NCBI GenBank assembly: GCA_937928545.1
Contig: CALGJQ010000010.1
Coordinates: 1-61,587 of the forward strand
Direction of reading: 5' to 3'
DNA length: 61,587 nt
Origin: an uncultured Verrucomicrobiales bacterium
Lineage (GTDB): Bacteria > Verrucomicrobiota > Verrucomicrobiia > Verrucomicrobiales > Akkermansiaceae
How positions within the stretch are numbered: position 1 is the stretch's first letter; each line of letters opens with the position of its first letter. A model generated the notes under the pieces. It was not told the DNA's origin. It searched no databases and was given only the letters and a program-made list of their open reading frames with translations. Both the position numbers and the translations under genes were made by a program. Shown piece by piece: positions 37,014 through 43,182 of this stretch.

Positions 37014-38386
37014 CGAGAAAAGTGTGCGAGTTGGCTGGGTGCGCCGTGGGTAGGATCTTCTTCGCCGAGGGGCTCGAAGGTGACTTGGTAGCCGTGAGTT
37101 TCGGCGACTTTGTGGGACCATTCCTGAAACTCGGCGCGGGTCCACTCGAAGCGGTGGTCGCGGTGCCGGAGTTGGCCAGGCTTCATGCCGTCGAAGAGGA
37201 TGTTGTGTTCGATATTGGGAGTGGTGATGATGATGTGTTGGGGGCGGGCGCATTCGAAGACGACGCGCGAGAGTGCGTCGAGGCGGGGTGAGTCGAGGTG
37301 TTCGATGACTTCGACGAGAGTGGCGACATTGTGTCCGCTGAGACGGATGTCGCGGTAGATGAGGGAGCCTTGGATTAAGGTAAGGCGTTTGTCGTACTTT
37401 CCGCGTGGGCGGGTGATGAGGCGTTCTTGCGCGATTTCGAGCGAGCGTGAATCGACATCCATTCCGGTGATCTGCGGGATGGAGGTCTTTTTGAGGAGGC
37501 GGTAGAGCAGCTTGCCCTCGCCGCAACCGAGGTCGAGGACGGAGGCGGGGGTGAGAGATTTGACAAGCTCGGTGACGCGGTCGAGACGGATGGAGTGGAG
37601 AGAGATCTTCTTTTCGCCTGTAGGCTCGGTAGTTTCTTCTTCTTCGATTTCGGACTCCGGGGCAAGTCGGGCGAGGGCCTCGCGGGTGAGGCCGCGTTGG
37701 AACTTGAGATATCGGGTTACGATCCAGTCGCGCTCTGGGTGGTCCTGGAGCCAGTCTTTTCCTTTTGCGAGGAGCTTTTCGATCTCCTCGTCGCCGACCC
37801 AGTAGTGCTTCTGGCGATCCAGAATGGGGATGAGGACGAAGAGGTGTTGGAGGAGAGATTGGAGAGTCGTTTTTCTGCGGAGAGTGACATCGCGGTATGG
37901 GCTCTCGCCCCAGTCGGGGAAATTGGGATCGAGCTCGGCGGATTGGCAGGCGATGTCATAGCCCAGTGGGGCGAAGATGCGTTCGAGTTGTTGTTGGCCG
38001 CCGGGTGCCGGGAGGGCTGGGATGCGGGTGGTAAGATCGAGTTCTTTGTCGACGAGTTCAGGGCGCTTCTGGCAAGTGCCATTGAGGGCGGTGCCATAGA
38101 CGCGGGAGATCGCGGTGGAGAGGAAAGAGGATGCGACAAAGGGGCGGTCGTTGACGTATTGGCCGAGAGCCCAGCCAGCTTGGCGAGCTCCTTTGGAACG
38201 GACTAGCGCGATGGGATCGACCTCGATGAGGAGGACGGCGGTGCACTCGTTCTCCGGGGTGTCTGGGTAGAAAACGCTGGCCTCTCCGAACGCTAGCGGA
38301 GTGGTATTCACATTCGCGGGGTTCTTGTGGAGAAGGTAGCCGAGTTCACTAGCGTCAGGGCCAGTATTGGTGATGGAGAGGAGCAT
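37010..38386 (-). CDS. hen1: 3'-terminal RNA ribose 2'-O-methyltransferase Hen1
   Basis: 458 residues from the ATG at 38386 (MLLSITNTGPDASELGYLLHKNP, the typical bacterial Hen1 start). The N-terminal half interacts with Pnkp in known systems. The C-terminal methyltransferase has the AdoMet site VLDLGCGEGKLLYRLL (about 293-308) and the metal-binding residues in EVIEHLDSPRL (about 372) and TTPNIEHN, followed by HRDHRFEWTRAEFQEW. Hen1 methylates the 2'-OH of the broken 3' end before Pnkp seals it, making the repaired site resistant to the same ribotoxin. The gene overlaps pnkp by 4 bases. Confidence 0.95.
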   Translation of the reverse strand: MLLSITNTGPDASELGYLLHKNPANVNTTPLAFGEASVFYPDTPENECTAVLLIEVDPIALVRSKGARQAGWALGQYVNDRPFVASSFLSTAISRVYGTALNGTCQKRPELVDKELDLTTRIPALPAPGGQQQLERIFAPLGYDIACQSAELDPNFPDWGESPYRDVTLRRKTTLQSLLQHLFVLIPILDRQKHYWVGDEEIEKLLAKGKDWLQDHPERDWIVTRYLKFQRGLTREALARLAPESEIEEEETTEPTGEKKISLHSIRLDRVTELVKSLTPASVLDLGCGEGKLLYRLLKKTSIPQITGMDVDSRSLEIAQERLITRPRGKYDKRLTLIQGSLIYRDIRLSGHNVATLVEVIEHLDSPRLDALSRVVFECARPQHIIITTPNIEHNILFDGMKPGQLRHRDHRFEWTRAEFQEWSHKVAETHGYQVTFEPLGEEDPTHGAPSQLAHFSR

Positions 38387-38436
38387 AATATGGAGCACGG
38401 GCGTCTCGGCCTGTAGCTGTGGTTTGAGAGCGTAGT

Positions 38437-38519
38437 AGAGGCTTTTAGCCTCTGTTGAGTATCTGGGGTCTTAGTTGATCGGAGGGAAGAGGGCGGGGAG
38501 GACACTTTCCAAAGTGTCC
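38437..38519. repeat. Two hairpins in the hen1 leader / rtcB-hen1 gap
   Basis: AGAGGCT-TTT-AGCCTCT (38437-38453) and the perfect palindrome GGACACTTTCCAAAGTGTCC (38500-38519) lie between rtcB and hen1, in addition to the long hairpin at 38536-38569. They may be REP-type elements or processing sites. Confidence 0.6.
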
Positions 38520-38535
38520 TTCCTTGGACACCAAA

Positions 38536-38569
38536 ACCGTAGCCGAAAGCTTCATCTTTCGGCTACGGT
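38536..38569 (-). terminator. Long hairpin after rtcB, also a dispersed REP-like element
   Basis: A 14-bp perfect stem, ACCGTAGCCGAAAG / CTTTCGGCTACGGT with loop CTTCAT, starts 10 bases after the rtcB stop. On the minus strand it is followed by TTTGGTG, only a short U-run. A diverged copy lies in the rsr leader (42999-43030), so it may be a mobile palindrome used as a terminator or processing signal. Confidence 0.65.
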
Positions 38570-38578
38570 GATTTTTAG

Positions 38579-40066
38579 TTAGTCATCCGGAGCCGAGGAA
38601 TCCTTGATCACGAACCTTGCCGCGAGGTGGGCGACTTGGTGAGCGAGTTGGGCTTCTTCGACGCTGGCGAGGACTTGCTCGAAGTCTTTGTAGGCGTCGG
38701 GGGCTTCGTCGATGGGATACTTTCGGCCGTTGAAGAGGATGTCGTTTTGATCGAATTCCTGATCGATGGCGCTTTGATCCAAGGAACGTGCCGCGGCCTT
38801 TCGTCCGAGGATACGGCCAGCTCCGTGGTTGACGGAGTAGCAGGATTTCTCGGCACCTGGGAGGGCGGCCATGACAACCGAACCATCACGTGGGTTTCCA
38901 GGTAAAAGGATGGGATGTCCGGTTTTGTAGAACGGAGTTTCCTTGAGCGCGTGGTGACCGGCGGGGAAGGCGCGAGTGGCTCCCTTTCGGTGGACCCATT
39001 GTGGGATCTCGTTGACGATTTCCTGACGGGCGATGTTGTGGCTGATGAAGTAGACAAACTCACCTTTGCATCCGGGAAGGACTTCTTGGAAGGCCTCGAG
39101 GACGAGTTGGTTGATGAGGAGATGGTTCACGGTCGCGAAGTTTGCGCCGAGGGCCATGTCGTCGAGGTAAGCGTTTCCTTCGGGAGTTCCGAGGGGCGCG
39201 TAGACGAGTTTTTTGTCACCGGCTGGGTAGGGAATGTTCCACTTTTCGAAGTGGGCTTCGAGAGCTTTGAACTGACGTTGCGCCAGGTCATTGCCAAGGC
39301 CGCGCGATCCACAGTGGGAGAGGAAGGCGATCTTGTTGTTCTTGAGGCCGAAGGCTTCGGCTGCACGTTGGGCTTCTGGAGCCTTTTTGATGGAGACCTT
39401 TTCGGCTTCACCGAAATGGTTTCCGCCACCGTAGGAGCCGAGTTGTTGAGCCTTGCCGAGGAAACGGTCGTGGTAGCCCTCGCGGAGCATCTTTGCGAGA
39501 CGCTCTTCGAGAGAGGAGACGGTTCCATCGTGCGCAAAGTGCGCGGAGTCCTCGCAACGATCTGCCCAGTGAGTGGGGATACCGAGGGCTTCGCAGACTT
39601 CTTTTGATACGCCTTGAGTGACGGCCATTTTACCGAGTTCGGCATCGATTTCACGACCATGCTTCACGGAGCGGGCTCCGCGTCCGGCTCCGGTCGGGGT
39701 GCGGTCGCAGATCGCTTTGATGAGCTCACGGCGGATGCGCTTGTCGGCGATTTCGTCGTCGTCAATGTCGAGTTGGAGGAGAGACATGGAGCACTTGATA
39801 TCGACTCCAACCGGGCCGGGGTAGATGTGAGAAGGCGAGGCCATCACGCAACCGATCGGTGCACCGTAGCCGAGGTGAGCATCGGGATTGAGGACAACCT
39901 CGGTGACGCCGGGGGAGGCTTTGCAGTTTTGGATCTGCTTGATGGTGGTATCGCAGAAGGTTTCGCGGATCGCGTCATTTCCGATCACGGTGATGGGCTT
40001 GCCCTTGGAATCGTGGGCAGGGATGAAGGCGGTGGATGGGCCGGTGATGTGGATTTTTGAGTTCAT
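38579..40066 (-). CDS. rtcB: tRNA-splicing ligase RtcB
   Basis: 495 residues from the ATG at 40066 (MNSKIHITGPS). The RtcB signature is clear: LNPDAHLGYGAPIGCVMAS with VGVDIKCSM (metal-binding Cys), GGGNHFGE, HCGSRGLGN, ISHNIARQE and VNHGAGR (about residue 412), whose His accepts GMP. RtcB joins 2',3'-cyclic phosphate or 3'-phosphate ends to 5'-OH ends. The gene follows rsr and the Y RNAs on the minus strand but is separated from them by the antisense vapBC pair. A start 12 codons upstream is open but less likely. Confidence 0.95.
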   Translation of the reverse strand: MNSKIHITGPSTAFIPAHDSKGKPITVIGNDAIRETFCDTTIKQIQNCKASPGVTEVVLNPDAHLGYGAPIGCVMASPSHIYPGPVGVDIKCSMSLLQLDIDDDEIADKRIRRELIKAICDRTPTGAGRGARSVKHGREIDAELGKMAVTQGVSKEVCEALGIPTHWADRCEDSAHFAHDGTVSSLEERLAKMLREGYHDRFLGKAQQLGSYGGGNHFGEAEKVSIKKAPEAQRAAEAFGLKNNKIAFLSHCGSRGLGNDLAQRQFKALEAHFEKWNIPYPAGDKKLVYAPLGTPEGNAYLDDMALGANFATVNHLLINQLVLEAFQEVLPGCKGEFVYFISHNIARQEIVNEIPQWVHRKGATRAFPAGHHALKETPFYKTGHPILLPGNPRDGSVVMAALPGAEKSCYSVNHGAGRILGRKAAARSLDQSAIDQEFDQNDILFNGRKYPIDEAPDAYKDFEQVLASVEEAQLAHQVAHLAARFVIKDSSAPDD

Positions 40067-40093
40067 GGGAAAGTTTGGAAAAGAGATTTTGAT

Positions 40094-40126
40094 TTGACGC
40101 AACCGTTTTGGTTGCGATAGTGAGGT
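40094..40126 (+). promoter_or_regulatory. Probable promoter and operator of vapBC
   Basis: The perfect inverted repeat CGCAACC-GTTTT-GGTTGCG (40098-40116) overlaps a possible -35 TTGACG (40094) and ends 10 bases before the vapB ATG, whose Shine-Dalgarno-like GTGAGGT is at 40120. VapB antitoxins of the ribbon-helix-helix type bind such palindromes to repress their own operon. It lies within 60 bases of the rtcB start on the other strand, so it could also influence rtcB. Confidence 0.6.
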
Positions 40127-40387
40127 ATGGCTTCGATTACTTTGAAGAATATTCCGGAGGATTTACACGCGCTTTACAAAAGGCGGGCGAAGAAGAATGC
40201 GCGGAGTTTGCAGGCGGAGATTTTGAAAACACTCGCTGATGAAGTGGATTTGGATTCTTTGGAGGAGGAGAAAATTTATGAAGTGGAGGACTTGGTCGGG
40301 ATTTTGAAATACGATGGACCGCCGAAGACAATTGAGGAAATGAATGAAGGAGTTGCAAAAATGTTTCGGGAGACATGGGGGAAATAG
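40127..40387 (+). CDS. vapB: FitA/VapB-like ribbon-helix-helix antitoxin
   Basis: 86 residues. The start MASITLKNIPEDLHALYKRRAKKNARSLQAEILKTL is a FitA-type ribbon-helix-helix DNA-binding domain (beta strand ITLKNIP, then two helices). The C-terminal part (DLDSLEEEKIYEVEDLVG) would wrap and block the toxin. Its stop lies 13 bases inside the toxin gene. It represses its own palindrome-containing promoter in known systems. Confidence 0.82.
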   Translation: MASITLKNIPEDLHALYKRRAKKNARSLQAEILKTLADEVDLDSLEEEKIYEVEDLVGILKYDGPPKTIEEMNEGVAKMFRETWGK

Positions 40388-40764
40388 TTCTAGATACGAA
40401 TGTGCTCGTTCGCGTAATTGTGGCAGATGACCCAGTGCAATTAGGAAGGGCAAAGAAGCTGTTGAATTCTTCACGTGTTCTGTTGCTTGAGTCGGTGATT
40501 CTTGAACTGGAATGGGTGTTACGATATTCTTATGAGATGTCCCCTGAGGAGGTGGGAAGGGCCCTTCGAGTTTTGATCGGGTTGCGGAATGTGCAGGTCG
40601 TGAGAAAGAGGTTGCTTTTGAGTGTGATAGAGGCTTACGAGAGGGGCTTTGATTTTGCGGATGCGCTTCATCATGCTTGTGCGGAAGGATTGGAGGTGAA
40701 AACGTTTGATCGGAAGTTTGTGAATCGGGGAAAGAAAGAGGGTTGGAGGGTGAGCTTGGTTTGA
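40375..40764 (+). CDS. vapC: PIN-domain ribonuclease toxin VapC
   Basis: 129 residues with the PIN-domain acidic quartet: DTNVLVRVI near residue 7, Glu in ESVILELEWVL (about 39), DFADALHHACA (about 96) and TFDRKF (about 113). VapC toxins are Mg-dependent RNases that often cut tRNA or rRNA loops. With vapB it forms a two-gene operon running antisense to the repair series, between the Y RNA genes and rtcB. Its targets may matter for the surrounding RNA-repair genes, but that is speculation. Confidence 0.88.
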   Translation: MGEIVLDTNVLVRVIVADDPVQLGRAKKLLNSSRVLLLESVILELEWVLRYSYEMSPEEVGRALRVLIGLRNVQVVRKRLLLSVIEAYERGFDFADALHHACAEGLEVKTFDRKFVNRGKKEGWRVSLV

Positions 40765-40765
40765 G

Positions 40766-40913
40766 ATTTAAAAGTGGCGACAAGGGATGCTGAAACGTTT
40801 CGTGCTCTACCAAACTGAGCTACCGGGCCGTAAATGGTTGCCCGGGTCGGATTCGAACCGACGACCTCGCATATCGTAAATGTAGTTCCAGGCGGCATTC
40901 GCCACTTTTAAAA
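40766..40913 (-). ncRNA. Y RNA 1, YrlA-type with permuted tRNA-like body
   Basis: Read on the minus strand. The ends pair: AAAAGUGGCGA with UCGCCACUUUU, the Y RNA basal stem, with an internal bulge AUGCC opposite AUCCCUUG and then a second helix UGGAAC/GUUUCA. Inside follows CUACAU and a tRNA-like body in permuted order: T-arm GUCGG-UUCGAAU-CCGAC, acceptor-like stem CCGGGC / GCCCGG closed by a loop that still reads AACCA, then D-arm GCUC-AGUUUGGUA-GAGC. This is the published design of bacterial YrlA RNAs, which bind Rsr through the basal stem and mimic tRNA. It is the last of four copies downstream of rsr. Confidence 0.88.
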
Positions 40914-40935
40914 GGTTTTGGTTTTTGAATAGGAC

Positions 40936-41066
40936 GGCGACAAGTGGTGGAAAGACATTGGGGCCAACGAGCTACCTAGCTGCTCCACTCTGCCCTTTTT
41001 ACAGGGAAGAGGCGGGATTTGAACCTGCGACCTTTGGCGTGTCATGTAGTCTTTCCGGCATTCGCC
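40936..41066 (-). ncRNA. Y RNA 2, YrlA-type with permuted tRNA-like body
   Basis: Basal stem GGCGA/UCGCC, bulge AUGCC opposite ACCACUUG, then a perfect 8-bp helix GGAAAGAC/GUCUUUCC. CUACAU follows, then the T-arm GCAGG-UUCAAAU-CCCGC, an acceptor-like stem CUCUUCCCU / AGGGCAGAG closed by GUAAAA, and a D-arm with AGCUAGGUA in the loop. The helices differ in sequence from Y RNA 1 but pair in the same places, which is covariation support for a real structure. Confidence 0.86.
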
Positions 41067-41093
41067 GAATGATTTATTAGGTTGAGTGAAGTT

Positions 41094-41205
41094 GGCGACA
41101 AGGGATGCGATGACAGAGATTGCTCTACCGCTGAGCTACAACGCGCGGTGAGGCGCGAAGCCCGGACTTGAACCAGGGACAGATGTAATCATCGGGGCAT
41201 TCGCC
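41094..41205 (-). ncRNA. Y RNA 3, YrlA-type with permuted tRNA-like body
   Basis: Basal stem GGCGA/UCGCC, bulge with AUGCC opposite CAUCCCUUG, helix CGAUGA/UCAUCG, then UUACAU. T-arm CCUGG-UUCAAGU-CCGGG, acceptor-like CGCGC/GCGCG hairpin, and D-arm GCUC-AGCGGUA-GAGC are all present. It is the most compact of the three tRNA-mimicking copies. Confidence 0.86.
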
Positions 41206-41226
41206 AAGATTTAGGAAGATGGGTGA

Positions 41227-41321
41227 GGCGACGAGGGGTGATCGGATATCTCCGGATCTTACGATCTGGGTCAGGGTTCGAACCTGATTTTTTACCAATG
41301 TAATCCTGATCGGCATTCGCC
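41227..41321 (-). ncRNA. Y RNA 4, reduced copy with T-arm only
   Basis: Has the same ends (GGCGAAUGCC and CCCCUCGUCGCC), helix GAUC-GGAU / AUCCGAUC and UUACAU. Internally only a T-arm is complete (UCAGG-UUCGAAC-CCUGA), followed by a small GAUC-GUAA-GAUC hairpin. No D-arm motif is present, so it is a Y RNA without full tRNA mimicry. It is the first RNA after rsr. Confidence 0.8.
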
Positions 41322-41343
41322 TGCTGTTTTTGAAAGTTGGGGT

Positions 41344-41367
41344 GGGGGCAGCCGGATTGCTGCCCCC
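41344..41367 (-). terminator. Perfect hairpin between rsr and the Y RNA array
   Basis: GGGGGCAGC-CGGATT-GCTGCCCCC, a 9-bp stem 9 bases after the rsr stop on the minus strand. It lacks a U-run directly after it, so it is more likely a stability or processing hairpin than a strong terminator; the Y RNAs may be cut from the rsr transcript. Confidence 0.6.
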
Positions 41368-41376
41368 GGTTTCTAG

Positions 41377-42972
41377 TTATGCGGTTAGGGATTTGGATGG
41401 AGTGCGGAGCTCGATCTTTTTGATCTCACCGACGAAGTGTTCGTTGCTAAGTTCACCTTTGGCGAAGCGGGAGACGATCTCGAACACTTGGTCGGAGAAG
41501 CCTCCGATGTTCATGATGTCTTCGTTTTCGATGGCTTGGGACGAGCCGTTGGGCTGGATGTCCAGGCAGGCCATTTTTGCTTTGGGAGAACGTTGCTTGA
41601 TCTGTTGCCACTCTTTCATGGTCTGGGTTTTTCCGCCGCCGCACCAACCGTAGTTGGGTGAGTCGATCCATGATTCGTTGTCGGAGACAAAGAAGATGAA
41701 GTCGGCCTTGCGACGATGTTTATTTAACCAGGCGAGAGGAGCGCTGCAGTTGGTTCCACCAGCGGGGAGGCTGGCGAGTTTCTGCGCGTTCGTCATGATG
41801 GAGTCGTGTGGGTTGAGGTTCACTTTGACGACATCGTTCATGAAAGGCAGGACGGTTGCTTCGGGGTTCTTTCTCAGGATGGCGGCGGCGATGAGGGCGG
41901 CGACATCGAGACAACGAACTTTGCTGGTAGCTCCCGGACGATTACCAGTCACTGCTTGATGCATGGAACCGGAAACGTCTGGGCAGATCACGACACGACC
42001 AGGCACTTTGGGAATGTTTTCCGTGGCGATCTCGAGCGCAACCTGCAGGGCGTTGGTCACCCGCTTGGGGACGTCGGCACCGGCATTGAGATACGCGGCG
42101 AGAAGCTGGTAGGGAAACACTCGTGAGCGCTTGATAGGAGCCGGGTTGGTGAGACGCTTGGCGATGACTTCATCGAGTCCCTTCTCCTTGAACACGCCGT
42201 GGCGGGCAAAGGTGTTGAGATTCATACGGGTCATTTGCCAAGGGGCATTCCGAGCGATTTCGGTCCATTCCTTTTGTCCAAGGTCGAGAGCGGTGAGCAT
42301 TTGGAAAGGCACCTGAGGCACGGGGCCAATTTTGGTGATTTTCCAAGCTTCATACTCGCGGACGAGGGCAGGGAGTTTTTCGAGATCGTAAGGCTTACCA
42401 AGCAACCAGGCGTAGAAGGCTTCGCGCTCGGCAGTGTCAGGCTTGGGGTGAACCATTTTGACAATGTCGGCGAGCGAAGGCGACTGACCTACTGAGGCAG
42501 AGACGAGTTGACCATCGTTTGCGCGGTCGAGCCACTGACGAACGAGCCGCTTGGGAGCGGAGCCGAGGGACTTACGACCAGTGACGCCGGAGCGCATGAT
42601 CTGGACGAAGTTTCGGAGCATCTTGCCGTTGTCGATGACGCGGGGGAAGATCTCGGACAGGAGCTCGACGTCGCGGTTGGCGAGGACAGCGCAGAGGAAG
42701 GCGGGGACGTCTTTCATGAAGCCCTTTTCGCGGCAGTAAACAGCGGTCTGGGCGAGGAAGCGGTCATCGACCTTGGCGCTGAGCTTGAGAAGAGTCTCAA
42801 GTTGGTTTTCGGCCGAGGTGTAGAAGGTTCCGTTCATGCAACCGGTCACGCTGTATTGGGCGAGGGCAGCTTCAGGAGAGAAGGCGTAAGCCAAACCACC
42901 GGCGTTGTTCACGGTGTTTGCCTTGGGAACGTTCGTTCCGCGGAAGGAGGAGAAGAGAGTTTTGTTAGCCAT
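41377..42972 (-). CDS. rsr: Ro60/TROVE-domain RNA-binding protein Rsr
   Basis: 531 residues, the usual Ro60 size. The N-terminal two thirds is the TROVE HEAT-repeat ring (NNAGGLAYAFSPEAALAQYSVTGCMNGTFY, then KMLRNFVQIMRSGVTGRKSLG and MNLNTFARHGVF) that binds Y RNA on its outside and misfolded RNA ends in its hole. The C-terminal part is a von Willebrand A domain with the MIDAS motif DVSGSM (about 335) and GGTNCSAPLAWL. In Deinococcus and Salmonella, Rsr works with Y RNA and PNPase in RNA degradation. It is first in the minus-strand series behind a sigma-54 promoter, divergent from rtcR. Confidence 0.95.
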   Translation of the reverse strand: MANKTLFSSFRGTNVPKANTVNNAGGLAYAFSPEAALAQYSVTGCMNGTFYTSAENQLETLLKLSAKVDDRFLAQTAVYCREKGFMKDVPAFLCAVLANRDVELLSEIFPRVIDNGKMLRNFVQIMRSGVTGRKSLGSAPKRLVRQWLDRANDGQLVSASVGQSPSLADIVKMVHPKPDTAEREAFYAWLLGKPYDLEKLPALVREYEAWKITKIGPVPQVPFQMLTALDLGQKEWTEIARNAPWQMTRMNLNTFARHGVFKEKGLDEVIAKRLTNPAPIKRSRVFPYQLLAAYLNAGADVPKRVTNALQVALEIATENIPKVPGRVVICPDVSGSMHQAVTGNRPGATSKVRCLDVAALIAAAILRKNPEATVLPFMNDVVKVNLNPHDSIMTNAQKLASLPAGGTNCSAPLAWLNKHRRKADFIFFVSDNESWIDSPNYGWCGGGKTQTMKEWQQIKQRSPKAKMACLDIQPNGSSQAIENEDIMNIGGFSDQVFEIVSRFAKGELSNEHFVGEIKKIELRTPSKSLTA

Positions 42973-42998
42973 GGTTTTAGGTGGTTGGTTTTTTTGAT

Positions 42999-43030
42999 GG
43001 TAGTCGGAAGCTCCTGCATTCGGCTACGGT
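42999..43030. repeat. REP-like imperfect hairpin in the rsr leader
   Basis: GTAGTCGGAAGCTC followed by CTGCATTCGGCTACGG aligns without gaps to the long hairpin behind rtcB (38536-38569), with several substitutions. It lies between the sigma-54 promoter and the rsr start, so the rsr mRNA leader will fold here. Confidence 0.6.
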
Positions 43031-43050
43031 CTGTTGTTGTGGATCATATT

Positions 43051-43066
43051 TGCAGAGGATGTGCCA
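43051..43066 (-). promoter_or_regulatory. Sigma-54 promoter of rsr and the repair series
   Basis: On the minus strand this reads TGGCACATCCTCTGCA, matching the sigma-54 consensus TGGCAC-N5-TTGCA with GG and GC exactly spaced. Transcription would begin about 12 bases further, leaving a leader of about 70 bases before the rsr ATG at 42972. A sigma-54 activator (RtcR) is encoded divergently next to it. Confidence 0.82.
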
Positions 43067-43148
43067 AGGTGGTTGAAAATCTTCTTAATCATTTTAGGTA
43101 TAACGAAAAATGGGCTATTTGGTTTGCTCTCGCCAGAGCTGGGAATCT

Positions 43149-43176
43149 AAATTACGATTTAGAAATATCGTAATTT
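43149..43176. promoter_or_regulatory. Palindromic operator, probable RtcR binding site
   Basis: Perfect 10+10 inverted repeat AAATTACGAT-N8-ATCGTAATTT. It lies about 85-125 bases upstream of the sigma-54 promoter, the right distance for an upstream activating sequence, and ends 7 bases before the rtcR ATG, so a bound regulator could also repress rtcR. Confidence 0.75.
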
Positions 43177-43182
43177 ATTCAA

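Noticed and set aside
37014..37526. N-terminal extension of pnkp
   Set aside because: The frame remains open upstream only because of composition; it overlaps hen1 and encodes Arg/Pro/His-rich noise, and the ATGA overlap start fits the family.
40776..41205. tRNA genes, because T-arm and D-arm consensus sequences are present
   Set aside because: The arms are in permuted order (T-arm first), there is no anticodon arm, and each unit is bounded by a Y RNA basal stem; they are called Y RNAs.
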